Below, piece after piece: positions 10,091-20,242 of a DNA stretch of 64,000 nt. Positions within the stretch are counted from its first letter, which is position 1. Every line of letters starts with the position of its first letter. Location: positions 186,001-250,000 of the forward strand of contig CALURC010000016.1 in assembly GCA_944323075.1 (NCBI GenBank). Reading direction: 5' to 3'. A program made the translations under genes and the position numbers. The notes beneath the pieces are model-generated. The model was given only the letters and a program-made list of their open reading frames with translations, had not been told where the DNA came from and did no database searches. This DNA is from an uncultured Alistipes sp. (GTDB lineage Bacteria; Bacteroidota; Bacteroidia; Bacteroidales; Rikenellaceae).

Positions 10091-10585
10091 CCGTTTTATT
10101 CCCCAAAGCAACTATTCTATAAATCAACAAAATATCCCTTCACTTTAAATACACAATTGATACGTTTACTCAAACAATCAATCATACTTTTATGTATTTT
10201 ATTACCTCAAAAAAGGCCAAAAGATCTATTAACCGTTAAATATTAAAAATAAGACTCTTGATACCCTTCCTAAAAAAAGCACTGCTGATTTTTCAAAAAC
10301 CTCCTCTATTTTACAAACACAAACAACAATAGAACACGACCTGCTTCCGTTTATCTAGCAATACCAAAATACAACGATAAGGTATAACAATTAGGCCTAT
10401 TTATTCGCTGAAAAACAAAAATTTACACATATAACCGTTACGATTTATTTTTACACAAACCCTTCAAATCAAACAATTGGTTCAATAAACAAATGAAGTT
10501 TATCACAAAAATTAATTCAATAAAGTATCATCCCGCTATTTGTTTTTGAGTTTTTGCTACATTTAGCCCCTGAAAAAATACGTTT
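10091..10585. other. AT-rich intergenic region between divergent operons
   Basis: About 495 bases of AT-rich sequence with no plausible gene. The only promoter-like sign is TACATTTA at 10558-10565 on the plus strand, a near match to the -7 consensus 20 bases before the efflux adaptor start, without a good -33 element. Confidence 0.4.
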
Positions 10586-11935
10586 ATGCAACAAAAGAAC
10601 AAACTATTCCTCTCACTAAGAGAAATTTACAAATCGAGCAACATCGATTATTTTAGTAGTTCTCTTCTGAAAAAGAAACTCTCCCACTCCGTTTCCATTC
10701 TTTGTGCCACATCTCTTTGTACCCTTTTACTCTACTCATGTAAAGAGACAGTCATTGAGCATCCTGTTGTTGAGGTCGAAGAGGTAGGTACAGACAATGT
10801 CGAGATCTACGGCGATTATGTTGGTTCGATCCGGGCTATTCAGAGTGTAGAGATCCGGGCCCGAGTCGAGGGTTTCCTGGAACGCATCACCTTCGATGAA
10901 GGAAAGCTGGTTCGGGCTTCAGAACCGCTTTTTTATATCAACGACGCCCTCTATAAAGCCCGAGTGGAAAAAGCTAAAGCACAGCTAAAAAAAGATGAAG
11001 CACAGGCAGCCAAAGCCGAACGCGATGTCAACCGGCTGACTCCGCTCTATGAGCAGAACGCGGCCAGCCGACTCGATCTGGACAACGCCGAAGCCGCATT
11101 GGACATGGCTAAAGCCAGTGTTGCCATGAGTAAAGCCGACCTGGCCCAAGCCGAACTGGAATTGAGCTACACTGTCGTCCGCTCTCCTCTGGACGGATAC
11201 ATCAGTGAACGTTACGTAGACGTCGGTACTTTGGTCGGCAAAAACAACTCTTCGCTGCTGGCTACGGTCGTAAAACGGGACACGGTGCTGGTCGAATTCA
11301 AGCTGACCGCGTTAGACTATCTGCGCAGTCAACGACGTAATGTCCATCTGGGAGAACTCGACACTACTCGTTCGTGGCAACCCTCCGTAACGGTCACTCT
11401 GGCCGACGGATCGGTGTATGGAGAACAGGGTATCGTCGATTTCGCATCGCCACAGGTTGACCCCCAGACGGGTACTTTCGGAGTACGGGCTGAACTGCCG
11501 AATCCTCATCAGGTTCTTCTGCCCGGACAATTTACGCGAGTCCGGTTATTGCTCGACGTCATGGAAAATGCAACCGTCGTACCTCGAAAAGCCATCGTGA
11601 TCGAGAAAGGCGGTGCGTTCATCTTCACCGTACGAGCCGATAGTGTGGCAGAAAAACGCTATATCGAGCTCGGTCCTGAACAAGAAAACCGGATTGTTGT
11701 AACGAGAGGTCTGGTTCCCGGAGAATTGATCGTAACCGAAGGATACCAGAAACTGACACCTGGAGAAAAGGTTTCATACAAAATATCCGGAGCAATTACA
11801 ACTGATCGAAATGTCAGCGACAGTACACATGTAGTGTCTCACGAGACACAGCAAGGCGATTCGAGCCAAATACTTCTCCAAAGGGACTCAATAACAATGT
11901 CCCAAACCGACACTTCTAAACGGAAAAATCGATGA
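10586..11935 (+). CDS. RND efflux periplasmic adaptor (AcrA/MexA type) lipoprotein
   Basis: A 449-residue membrane-fusion protein linking the RND pump to the outer-membrane channel. After the lipobox (LLLYSCKE) comes the beta-barrel/lipoyl region (GDYVGSIRAIQSVEIRARVEG and VVRSPLDGYIS). A helical hairpin rich in Ala, Lys and Glu lies between its halves (about residues 135-200), and the membrane-proximal domain ends at ITEGYQKLTPGEKV-like sequence. The first 35 residues before the signal peptide (MQQKNKLFLSLREIYKSSN...) contain no second Met, so either the signal is unusually long or a non-ATG start is used. Its stop overlaps the permease ATG by 4 bases. Confidence 0.92.
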   Translation: MQQKNKLFLSLREIYKSSNIDYFSSSLLKKKLSHSVSILCATSLCTLLLYSCKETVIEHPVVEVEEVGTDNVEIYGDYVGSIRAIQSVEIRARVEGFLERITFDEGKLVRASEPLFYINDALYKARVEKAKAQLKKDEAQAAKAERDVNRLTPLYEQNAASRLDLDNAEAALDMAKASVAMSKADLAQAELELSYTVVRSPLDGYISERYVDVGTLVGKNNSSLLATVVKRDTVLVEFKLTALDYLRSQRRNVHLGELDTTRSWQPSVTVTLADGSVYGEQGIVDFASPQVDPQTGTFGVRAELPNPHQVLLPGQFTRVRLLLDVMENATVVPRKAIVIEKGGAFIFTVRADSVAEKRYIELGPEQENRIVVTRGLVPGELIVTEGYQKLTPGEKVSYKISGAITTDRNVSDSTHVVSHETQQGDSSQILLQRDSITMSQTDTSKRKNR

Positions 11936-14900
11936 AACCGGGATTCTTTATCGACCGTCCTATCTTTTCGACGGTCCTCTCCATACTGATCGTATTGATC
12001 GGCATCATCGGTCTCACCTCGCTGCCGGTCGAGCAATATCCACAGATCACGCCTCCGATCGTCAAGATTTCGACCTCCTACCCCGGAGCAAATGCTACGA
12101 CCGTATCGCAGGCTGTTGCAACTCCGATCGAACAGGAACTCAACGGAACTCCCGGCATGCTTTACATGGAGTCGAGCAGCTCCAACTCCGGAGGACTTTC
12201 CATTACCGTAACGTTCGACATCGGAGTGAATGCCGATCTGGCTGCCGTCGAGGTGCAGAACCGGGTCAAGCTGGCCGAAACCCGTCTACCGGCCGAAGTA
12301 CTTCAGAACGGTATTTCGGTGGAAAAACAGGCAGCCAACCAACTGCTCACGATCGCCTTGACTTCGGATGATCCGAAATTCGACGAAATATACCTCAGTA
12401 ACTATGCGACAATCAACGTTCTGGACGTTCTCCGCCGAATTCCTGGAGTCGGACGTGTTTCGAACGTGGGAAGTCGGTATTACGGAATGCAAATATGGGT
12501 ATATCCCGACAAGCTGGCCAGTTTCGGACTTACGGTCAAGGACCTGCAAAGTGCCCTGAACGACCAGAACCGGGAGTCGGCTGCCGGAGAGTTGGGCAAG
12601 CCACCCATGTCGAGTACCGATGTTACCATCCCGATTACGGCACAAGGCCGTCTGTCGAGTGTCACGCAATTCGAGGACATCGTCATCCGGGCGAATCCTG
12701 ATGGTTCGTTTATCCGGATGCGAGACGTAGCACGTGTCTCTCTTGAAGCATCGTCCTACAACACGGAGAGCGGATTGAACGGCAAAAATGCCGCCATCCT
12801 CAGTGTGTACCTGCTTCCGGGAGCAAATGCAATGGAAGTAGCCGACGAGGTTAAAGAGGCGATGAAAGATATCTCAAAAGATTTTCCCGAGGGATTGGAA
12901 TATCTTCTGCCGTTTGATATGACCGAATACATCTCCGAATCGATCCATGAAGTCTACAAGACCCTTTTCGAAGCGCTGTTTCTGGTCATTCTGGTAGTCT
13001 ACCTGTCGCTGCAAAACTGGAGATCGGCCCTCATTCCGATCATTGCAGTCCCCATTTCGTTAGTCGGAACCTTCGGCTTCATGCTGATCATGGGATTTTC
13101 GCTGAACACGCTGACCCTTTTAGGTCTTGTCTTGGCGATCGGTATTGTTGTCGATGATGCGATCGTTGTCGTCGAGAACGTTGAACGAATCATCGAAACG
13201 GAACGGGTTTCTCCCCGCGAAGCGACCCACCGGGCCATGAAAGAACTGACTGGCGCCCTGATCGCCACCTCACTGATTCTGGCCGCCGTATTCGTCCCCG
13301 TAAGTTTCCTTTCCGGTATTACGGGATCTCTTTTCCGCCAATTTGCAGTAACGATCGTCGTCTCCGTCCTGATCTCGGCTGTCGTAGCCCTTACTTTAAG
13401 TCCCGCTCTGTGCGCAATCATTCTTCGTCCAAAAAGCCACGAAAAGAAAAACTTCCTGTTCCGAAAAATCAATATCTGGCTCAATAAGGGCAACAAAAAG
13501 TACACCGGAATTTTACAACGGATTTTCCATGCACCGCGTCGGATGCTCGTTGCTTTCGGCATGGTTCTGATTGCCATCTTCGTCCTGAACAAATTCATTG
13601 CGACAGGATTCATACCCCAGGAGGATCAGGGATACTTCACGGTCGAACTGGCCATGCCCGACGGTACCTCTATCGAACGTATGAGAAAAGTGAGCGAACG
13701 GGCCATCGACTACATCAACCGCCACGAAGCCGTAGAGTACGTGCAGAATGTCACCGGACAAAGCCCCCGTGTCGGGACCAATCAGGGACGGACCACACTA
13801 ACCGTCATTCTCAAGCCATGGAACGAACGGAACCAAACGGTCGAAGAGGTGATGCACGACATCCAACGGGAGTTCCACAACTATCCAGAGGTAAGCGTAT
13901 ATACCAGCCGGCCGCCAGTTGTTCCGGGATTGGGTGCTGCAGGTGGAGTCGAGATGCAGCTGCAGGCCCGTTCCGATGCGACGTGGGACGATTTGGTCGC
14001 TGCGGTCGACACGTTCAAATACTATGCGGCAAACGCCAAAGAGCTGGCCAACGTCTCCACATCGCTGCAATCCGAAATTCCGCAGCTCTACTTTGATGTC
14101 GACCGCGATCAGGCCATGTCACTCGGGGTACCGTTGTCGGATATCTTCTCTACGATGAAAGCCTATTTGGGTTCGGTATATGTCAACGATTTCAATATGT
14201 TCAACCGAATCTACCGGGTATACATCCAGGCCGACCAATCGTTCCGTGAGACAAGCGACGACATCAACCTCTTCTTCGTCCGGGGTAAACAGGGAACGAT
14301 GATTCCGCTCACGGCTTTGGGCAAAACGTCCTACACGACCGGACCGGGCAGCATCACCCGTTTCAACATGTATACGTCGGCCCCGATGCAGGCGACACCC
14401 GCTCCGGGATACAGCTCGGGACAGGCCATGGAGGCGATCACCCGCATCGTGGATGAACACCTGCCCGAAAACATCGGACTGGCATGGAGCGGACTCTCGT
14501 TCCAAGAACAGAAGGCTTCGGGACAGACCGGCAAGGTGATGGCGCTCGTGCTAATTTTCGTCTTCCTTTTCCTCGCTGCACTGTATGAAAGCTGGAGTGT
14601 TCCAATGGCCGTATTGCTTTCACTACCCGTTGCCGCTTTAGGCGCCTATTTTGGAATCGCCCTCATCGGGTTGGAAAACGACATCTATTTTCAGATCGGT
14701 ATGGTCACCCTAATGGGTCTTGCCGCAAAGAACGCTATTTTGATCGTCGAATTCGCCAAGATACAAACAGACCAAGGTGTTCCGCCGGCCAAGGCGGCCA
14801 TCGAAGCGGCCCGGCTCCGTTTCCGCCCCATCCTGATGACCTCACTCGCCTTCGTGCTGGGTATGTTGCCCATGGTGCTTGCATCCGGACCCGGATCGGC

Positions 14901-15141
14901 CAGCCGCCATTCAGTCGGTACCGGTGTATTCTTCGGCATGCTGGTCGCCATTACGGTGGGAATCGTTCTGGTTCCGTTCTTCTATGTCATGATCTACAAG
15001 GCCAAAGAACGGTTCAACCTGCCCGAATTTGCCTTTATTGGTCGCTGGAAACAGGGAATTAAAGAGAGAATTCCCAAAATTCAACTGACCTATCCGAACA
15101 AAAAGAAAACAAACGAAAAAAATGAGCGTTCTAAGAAATAA
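11932..15141 (+). CDS. RND multidrug efflux permease (AcrB/MexB, HAE-1 type)
   Basis: A 1069-residue inner-membrane proton-driven pump. It begins with the family signature MKPGFFIDRPIFSTVLSI and has two repeats of six helices and large periplasmic loops. The proton-relay pair is visible in helix 4 as GIVVDDAIVVVENVER, and the second half has MVTLMGLAAKNAILIVEFAK. The pore and docking loops are full length. Substrates of this class are hydrophobic drugs, bile salts or dyes; the exact substrate is unknown. It is translationally coupled to the adaptor (4-base overlap) and to the outer-membrane factor (20-base overlap). Confidence 0.95.
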   Translation: MKPGFFIDRPIFSTVLSILIVLIGIIGLTSLPVEQYPQITPPIVKISTSYPGANATTVSQAVATPIEQELNGTPGMLYMESSSSNSGGLSITVTFDIGVNADLAAVEVQNRVKLAETRLPAEVLQNGISVEKQAANQLLTIALTSDDPKFDEIYLSNYATINVLDVLRRIPGVGRVSNVGSRYYGMQIWVYPDKLASFGLTVKDLQSALNDQNRESAAGELGKPPMSSTDVTIPITAQGRLSSVTQFEDIVIRANPDGSFIRMRDVARVSLEASSYNTESGLNGKNAAILSVYLLPGANAMEVADEVKEAMKDISKDFPEGLEYLLPFDMTEYISESIHEVYKTLFEALFLVILVVYLSLQNWRSALIPIIAVPISLVGTFGFMLIMGFSLNTLTLLGLVLAIGIVVDDAIVVVENVERIIETERVSPREATHRAMKELTGALIATSLILAAVFVPVSFLSGITGSLFRQFAVTIVVSVLISAVVALTLSPALCAIILRPKSHEKKNFLFRKINIWLNKGNKKYTGILQRIFHAPRRMLVAFGMVLIAIFVLNKFIATGFIPQEDQGYFTVELAMPDGTSIERMRKVSERAIDYINRHEAVEYVQNVTGQSPRVGTNQGRTTLTVILKPWNERNQTVEEVMHDIQREFHNYPEVSVYTSRPPVVPGLGAAGGVEMQLQARSDATWDDLVAAVDTFKYYAANAKELANVSTSLQSEIPQLYFDVDRDQAMSLGVPLSDIFSTMKAYLGSVYVNDFNMFNRIYRVYIQADQSFRETSDDINLFFVRGKQGTMIPLTALGKTSYTTGPGSITRFNMYTSAPMQATPAPGYSSGQAMEAITRIVDEHLPENIGLAWSGLSFQEQKASGQTGKVMALVLIFVFLFLAALYESWSVPMAVLLSLPVAALGAYFGIALIGLENDIYFQIGMVTLMGLAAKNAILIVEFAKIQTDQGVPPAKAAIEAARLRFRPILMTSLAFVLGMLPMVLASGPGSASRHSVGTGVFFGMLVAITVGIVLVPFFYVMIYKAKERFNLPEFAFIGRWKQGIKERIPKIQLTYPNKKKTNEKNERSKK

Positions 15142-16510
15142 CAACCTGCTTCGTCTGACAGCCATAGGAATTCTGTTGCTGTCATTGGAAGCATGCCGTG
15201 TCGGGAGAGTCCATTCGCTTCCAGAGATGGATCTTCCGGAGACTTTCGAAGGTGTTTCCTCTGATTCGAGCCATATGGCCGATATCGGCTGGAGTACGTT
15301 CTATTCCGATACGACGCTCCAGAAACTGATCGATCGCGCATTGCAAAACAACCAAAACCTGCTGATCGCCGCAGAACGGATCAAGGAGCTGGCTGCCGCC
15401 AAACGTATCCGGTTTGCCGACATGTTTCCCGCCGTCGGTGTAGATGTATATGCCAATCGGGAATACCTCAACTACGAAGGGAAGAATAAGGAATACGATC
15501 CGGAAATCGGAGCCAAATTCACCATCGGCTGGGAGGTAGACCTCTGGGGAAACCTGCGGTGGAAACACGAAGCAGCACTGGCCGAATACCTCCAATCCGT
15601 AGAGGCCCAAAAGGCGCTCCAGCTTACGGTCGTGGCACAGGTCGCACAGATATACTTCGAACTCCAATCGCTCGACCGGGAGTTGGAGATCGTACGGCAA
15701 ACCCTCGACGCACGGCGCCAGGCGGTACATTTCGTAAAGCTGCGGTATGATGGAGGGGTTACATCGGAAATTCCCTACCGGCAGAGTTTGGTGGAGCTGG
15801 CCCGGACCGAAACCCTCATCCCGAAACTCGAGGAGGAGATCAAACTCAAGGAGCATGACATGTCCGTTCTGCTGGGTGAGTTTCCGGGAAAGATTCCGCG
15901 TGGACCAATCGAACAGCAGAAATTTCTGGATTCACTTCCAATCGATCTTCCCTCGTCGCTGTTAGAGCGGCGTCCGGATATCCGTCAAGCCGAAGAGCGG
16001 CTACGACAGGCCAATGCCGAAGTGGGGGTAGCCAAAACCGACATGTTCCCGAAACTCCGATTGTCGGCACTGCTGGGTGGCGAAAATACCGATCTGTCGA
16101 CCTTCTTCAGCAGTCCTACGTGGTATGTAGCGGGAGATCTGGTGAGTCCGCTGTTCCAGATGGGACGCAAAAAGGCAGCCTATAGAGCAGCTCAAGCAGC
16201 TCACCAACAAGAAGTTCATCGTTACCAACAAACCGTACTGGAAGTATTCAAAGAGGTCGAAAATGCCCTTACCTCATTCAACAAGTGTAAGGAGATCCGT
16301 CGTTCGGCCGATGCATTGTACCGATCCGCCAGCTCCTATCACGATCTGGCCATGCTACAGTATGTCAACGGGATCATCAGTTACATCGAAGTGCTTGATG
16401 CACAACGGCAGATGTTCGATGCCGAAATTGCGGTAAACGACGCCATGCTCAGTGAGTGGACCTCGATGGTCGCACTCTATAAGGCTTTAGGCGGGGGGAT
16501 CCAAGAGTAG
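15122..16510 (+). CDS. RND outer-membrane factor (OprM/NodT type TolC lipoprotein)
   Basis: A 462-residue outer-membrane channel of the tripartite pump. The lipobox is LLLSLEACRVG. The two repeats typical of the family follow: WSTFYSDTTLQKLIDRALQNN opens the first, and SLLERRPDIRQAEERLRQAN opens the second. The AEVGVAKTDMFPKL segment follows the second. Length matches OprM-like channels. It begins inside the end of the permease gene and is followed by a strong terminator at 16547-16583, closing the operon. No dedicated regulator gene is adjacent. Confidence 0.93.
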   Translation: MSVLRNNNLLRLTAIGILLLSLEACRVGRVHSLPEMDLPETFEGVSSDSSHMADIGWSTFYSDTTLQKLIDRALQNNQNLLIAAERIKELAAAKRIRFADMFPAVGVDVYANREYLNYEGKNKEYDPEIGAKFTIGWEVDLWGNLRWKHEAALAEYLQSVEAQKALQLTVVAQVAQIYFELQSLDRELEIVRQTLDARRQAVHFVKLRYDGGVTSEIPYRQSLVELARTETLIPKLEEEIKLKEHDMSVLLGEFPGKIPRGPIEQQKFLDSLPIDLPSSLLERRPDIRQAEERLRQANAEVGVAKTDMFPKLRLSALLGGENTDLSTFFSSPTWYVAGDLVSPLFQMGRKKAAYRAAQAAHQQEVHRYQQTVLEVFKEVENALTSFNKCKEIRRSADALYRSASSYHDLAMLQYVNGIISYIEVLDAQRQMFDAEIAVNDAMLSEWTSMVALYKALGGGIQE

Positions 16511-16546
16511 ACAGGGCAAAATCTATGTCCGGGATTTATTTCAGCG

Positions 16547-16583
16547 GCGTCCGGTTACAAATCACGACCGGACGCTTCTTTTT
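16547..16583 (+). terminator. Terminator of the RND efflux operon
   Basis: GCGTCCGGT at 16547-16555 pairs perfectly with ACCGGACGC at 16567-16575, followed by TTCTTTTTG. It lies 37 bases after the last stop codon. Confidence 0.88.
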
Positions 16584-16866
16584 GCATTGGTGTCCGGACA
16601 TTTCCAAAATCGGCTCTAATCGACTGCCATCAGCTCATCAAGAACAATGAAAGCCGATGCATTAAAAACAATGGATTAATAACCAATAGGTCTGAAGACT
16701 CATACGTCCAATAATCGGATATAGATCCGTCTCCTTCGGTACCCTTATTCATCGGGGTACTCCAATCCAACAAATAAACCCTCTACACGAGACTCCGCCG
16801 CCTGCAAAAAACTCATTTCGGATTCAGATTTATCACACCCCTCCACATACTCACTACCCTATTAAA
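16584..16866. other. Intergenic stretch without visible features
   Basis: About 280 bases between two convergent terminators. No coding, RNA or promoter signal was seen. Confidence 0.4.
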
Positions 16867-16897
16867 TAAAAAAAGCAAAGTCCGAACCGAACTTTGC
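16867..16897 (-). terminator. Terminator of the thioesterase unit
   Basis: GCAAAGT at 16875-16881 pairs with ACTTTGC at 16891-16897. On the minus strand the stem is followed by TTTTTTTATT. It lies about 110 bases after the thioesterase stop. Confidence 0.7.
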
Positions 16898-17005
16898 GAC
16901 ACGATCCTTCGACCGTCTATTGAAAACTCCGTCCGAGAAACGGAAAACAAGCTTCAAAAACGCAAAGCACCTGCGTTTCGAATCCGGCTCCGAACAAGGA
17001 GGACC

Positions 17006-17416
17006 CTATTGCTGATCCCGAGCCATCTCCTGTCTCAACTTCTCCTTCCACTCCTCGGGCATTTCGAACGAGTGCTGCTCGTCGAAATTATAGGCTACCA
17101 TAACAGCCGTACACTCCGTCTTGACCTCCTGCGTCTCGGAGTTCACCAATTTGTGCTCGAGCGTAAAACTCTTGTTCCCGATACGGGCCACACGCGTATA
17201 GACTACGATCGGCTCGTCCCTGCGGGTCTGCACGATATAATGGGTCTGACTCGCCACGATGATCAGTCCGGCCGATCCCCAAAAAGGCGTCAAACCGAGT
17301 ACCTGCTTGTAAAAATCACATTTTCCTAAATCGAAATAGTGTTGCTGATTGACGTTATTGACGTGTCCCAAAATGTCGATATCGGCAAAACGCATCTGAA
17401 TTTTTGTCTCTATCAT
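17006..17416 (-). CDS. Acyl-CoA thioesterase, hotdog fold (4HBT/YbgC type)
   Basis: A 136-residue cytoplasmic hotdog-fold protein. The N-terminal segment METKIQMRFADIDILGHVNN carries the conserved Asp and HVNN of YbgC/FadM-like thioesterases, which hydrolyse fatty acyl-CoA or aromatic acyl-CoA. The central helix YFDLGKCDFYKQVLG and strand VVYTRVARIGNKSFTLEHKL fit the fold. Substrate is unknown. It follows the threonylcarbamoyl-AMP synthase gene by 37 bases on the same strand and may share its transcript. Confidence 0.85.
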   Translation of the reverse strand: MIETKIQMRFADIDILGHVNNVNQQHYFDLGKCDFYKQVLGLTPFWGSAGLIIVASQTHYIVQTRRDEPIVVYTRVARIGNKSFTLEHKLVNSETQEVKTECTAVMVAYNFDEQHSFEMPEEWKEKLRQEMARDQQ

Positions 17417-17453
17417 ACTTCTCTACACCTTATTACTAATTTTATATCTTTTC

Positions 17454-18020
17454 TTATGCTCTGAGTATCGTCACCTCACCATCAATGCCAACACGGATAA
17501 TCGACGAAGCCTTCCGGGTCGGTTTTCCTTCGCAGGAGAGATCCGCCACCCAATCGACACCCCGCATGATCTTCCCCGAAATTTCACTGAAGGTCGCAGG
17601 AGTGGGCTGCCCCGAGATATTGGCCGACGTCGACACCAACGGACGGTTCAGCTTATGGATCAACCGTCTGCAAAAATCATGGTCAGGAATACGAATCCCT
17701 AACGTTTCCTCTTCGGGAATCAGATTCTCGGCAACCCCGCAAGCCCCGGGCAATATCAGGGTCAACGGCTTATCGGCCACCTCAAAGAGCTGCCATGCCA
17801 CTTCGGGTACCTTCTTTATGTATAACGAAACCTTATCGAGATGATCCAACAATACGAGCATGCTTTTCTTGTTGACACTTTTTTTCAACGCATAAATGCG
17901 CTCAACCGCTTCGGCATTGGTTGCATCGCACCCGATACCCCATACCGTATCGGTCGGATAGAGGATGACACCTCCGCGCCGAAGTACCTCCAAAGCCTGA
18001 TAAATCTGATCTTCTGCCAT
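17454..18020 (-). CDS. tsaC: L-threonylcarbamoyladenylate synthase (TsaC/YwlC)
   Basis: A 188-residue cytoplasmic enzyme making threonylcarbamoyl-AMP from threonine, bicarbonate and ATP for the t6A modification of tRNAs reading ANN codons. Signatures are VILYPTDTVWGIGCDA, ALKKSVNKKSMLVLL, KPLTLILPG and LVSTSANISGQP. The start was set at the ATG at 18020 (MAEDQIYQALEVL) because the open frame extends 41 residues further upstream without any family similarity. It is a short YrdC-only form without the C-terminal Sua5 domain, and upstream of the thioesterase gene. Confidence 0.92.
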   Translation of the reverse strand: MAEDQIYQALEVLRRGGVILYPTDTVWGIGCDATNAEAVERIYALKKSVNKKSMLVLLDHLDKVSLYIKKVPEVAWQLFEVADKPLTLILPGACGVAENLIPEEETLGIRIPDHDFCRRLIHKLNRPLVSTSANISGQPTPATFSEISGKIMRGVDWVADLSCEGKPTRKASSIIRVGIDGEVTILRA

Positions 18021-18269
18021 AAACTCAATCGTATAAACCGCACAAAAGTAGTCTATTTTATCACGATTTCCATACCATACCGTGGGGATTTTTCCGTATT
18101 TGCAGCCGCAGTCCCTGCTCGTTCCATTTCGTCCACCGCTCACCGTCTAAACGGTTTGGTCTCACACCACACGCCTTTCGTGTTCCGTCAGGCGTTACCC
18201 TTCAATAGGCCCCGAAGCAAATACACCTGGATCTCCGAACAAAAACGTCAACCGATAACTTGCTTTGCT

Positions 18270-18773
18270 CTATTCGCCGACCTCCAATCCCATAATGTAG
18301 TCGTTCATATAGTATCCGTTTCCTATATCGAAATCGCCCGACCGCAGCTTTTTCATCCCCATCTTCTCATAAAAATGAAGTGCCCCGTTCTCTCTATTTA
18401 CATTGAGTTCAACGGAACACTTTTCAGGATGTAACTCTTTTACCGCTTCTACGGCACGTTCAAAAAGTTTTTTACCTACACCTTTCCCCTGCATTTCCGG
18501 AAGGACATAGATTTTCTGGAGATGGAACAGATCAGCGCCCTCCTGCTGGATCGACACATAACCCACCGGCTTTCCCTCCTCGAAAGCCAAATAGTAGATG
18601 TGCCCCTCTTCGAGCATCTGTTTTTTCAGATTCGGAATGGAGTACATCCATTCCATCATATAGTCGATCTGATCTTTCGTCAATATGCGGGCATAAGTCT
18701 CGGGGAAGGCGATCTCCGCTATCGATCGGATCGTATCACAATCGGCTACTGTCGATTTTCGTATCTCTATCAT
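18270..18773 (-). CDS. GNAT family N-acetyltransferase
   Basis: A 167-residue acetyl-CoA-dependent acetyltransferase. It begins MIEIRKSTVADCDTIRSIA; this start was chosen over one 75 bases upstream because it fits the family N-terminus and is preceded by AGAGAAAG. The acetyl-CoA loop is visible as LPEMQGKGVGKKLFERAV (QxxGxG), followed by VNRENGALHFYEKMGM, the usual C-terminal signature. The ending FDIGNGYYMNDYIMGLEV resembles GNATs found widely in Bacteroidales. The acceptor substrate is unknown. Confidence 0.88.
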   Translation of the reverse strand: MIEIRKSTVADCDTIRSIAEIAFPETYARILTKDQIDYMMEWMYSIPNLKKQMLEEGHIYYLAFEEGKPVGYVSIQQEGADLFHLQKIYVLPEMQGKGVGKKLFERAVEAVKELHPEKCSVELNVNRENGALHFYEKMGMKKLRSGDFDIGNGYYMNDYIMGLEVGE

Positions 18774-19043
18774 CTTTCTCTTATCGTTTATCGGATGTTC
18801 AAAAGACATCCAAAGATTTTTCTGTTTATACATGATATCAATGGACACATCTCCTCCTCATCACTCTCTACCTGATAGGGTACGGAGCTAACAAAGCTAC
18901 AAAAAATATCGAAAACTTATAATCGAACTACGCGTCAAGCTAGTATTGATCGTTCCAGGAAACAACCGACCTTCGCTATTTTGAACCTTTTTCAAACAAA
19001 ATAGCCCTCCGTTTATTCGAATCACAACTGAATACGTAACCTT

Positions 19044-20240
19044 TTATGCTTTTTTTTCGATCCGACGGAGAATGCTCCGCATACCCAGACAAGCCAGAAA
19101 GAAATAAGCTCCAGTTAACACCCACAAGGTTATCACCTGTTTGGATACTTCTGAGAGAGTGGCTCCCATCGTCTGAATCCGAAGGAACCCATCTACTCCA
19201 CTACTGCTAGGTACGATCTTACCTATCATATAGAGCCAATCGGGAATACACTCCCTGGGCAGCGAGGCCCCGCTCAACATCAGGAATGGAATCGAGGTAA
19301 ACAATAAAAGGATCAATGAATTCTCTCTGTACTTGAATAACGTAGAGAGTGCGATTCCTCCAAAGATACAGGCTAAAACATATGGAATAAGGAAGGCAAT
19401 CAGTGTTTGTGGCGCCCCGTTCTGCGGATAACCGAAGAAATAATAGTGCACCCCAAGCACATACAACAGATTGAACAGAGAGATCAACATGTAGACGGCT
19501 GATTTTCCGAGTACGATTGGCAACACAGCCATCCGCTTCTCACCGACCGGAATCAACGTCTGATAGAGCCTCTTCTCGCGCCACGTTCCCCCAACCATAC
19601 CGATACCGATCAGCAACGTCTGCTGGATGATCACCATAATGATCGCCGGCATAATAAAGGTCGCATATCCACCATACGGATTGTACAGATTCTTGATGGT
19701 CAGCACCACCGGATCGCTCAGAGCTTTTGCCTGTTCAGACTGGGCTCCACTGGAGACAAAACGCGTCCATTCAACCTCCAGTCCCGATTGCAACACACTC
19801 CGTGTCACGTCATAGAATACCTGCCGGTACATCAGAAAATAGCTGGCATCCGTATAGATTGACAAGTTGATTTTTTCGTTGCGGTACAGTTTTTTCTCGT
19901 AATCGGCCGGAATAACGATAATCCCGTTGATCTTGCGGTCGTACAATAGGTTTTGTGCCTCTTTCAGGCTTGTGGGCTTGTAAGCGATCAACAAATTGGG
20001 TGTTGCATCGAACATCCGGATCAAATCACGACTGGCTGGTGTACGGCTCTCATCCACAACTGCTACCGGGATATCTCGCAGCACCTCATTCTTATAAGCC
20101 AACGAATAGGCTGTCGCATAAATCAGTATTGCCCCGATTACAATCAGAAGAACCCCTCCGTCGTGAAAGACATAGTGAAATTCATTCCGAAAGACATCGG
20201 TAAATTCACGCCACTTTAATTTCAGATTTTCGTATTTCAT
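19044..20240 (-). CDS. ABC-2 type export permease (second of a pair)
   Basis: A 398-residue membrane protein: one N-terminal helix (VLLIVIGAILIYATAYSLAY), a large periplasmic domain (about 45-185, VAVVDESRTPASRDLIRMF), then five or six helices. The C-terminal segment FLMLSGASLPRECIPDW is typical of ABC-2 permeases of the YbhR/YbhS group. It is the last gene of the TolC-HlyD-permease-permease operon, 2 bases after its paralogue. No ATP-binding cassette gene is present in or next to the operon. Confidence 0.88.
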   Translation of the reverse strand: MKYENLKLKWREFTDVFRNEFHYVFHDGGVLLIVIGAILIYATAYSLAYKNEVLRDIPVAVVDESRTPASRDLIRMFDATPNLLIAYKPTSLKEAQNLLYDRKINGIIVIPADYEKKLYRNEKINLSIYTDASYFLMYRQVFYDVTRSVLQSGLEVEWTRFVSSGAQSEQAKALSDPVVLTIKNLYNPYGGYATFIMPAIIMVIIQQTLLIGIGMVGGTWREKRLYQTLIPVGEKRMAVLPIVLGKSAVYMLISLFNLLYVLGVHYYFFGYPQNGAPQTLIAFLIPYVLACIFGGIALSTLFKYRENSLILLLFTSIPFLMLSGASLPRECIPDWLYMIGKIVPSSSGVDGFLRIQTMGATLSEVSKQVITLWVLTGAYFFLACLGMRSILRRIEKKA

Positions 20241-20242
20241 GG

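Noticed and set aside
18021..18143. 41-residue N-terminal extension of the threonylcarbamoyl-AMP synthase
   Set aside because: TsaC/YwlC proteins start near MAEDQIYQALEVL; the upstream segment shows no conservation pattern.
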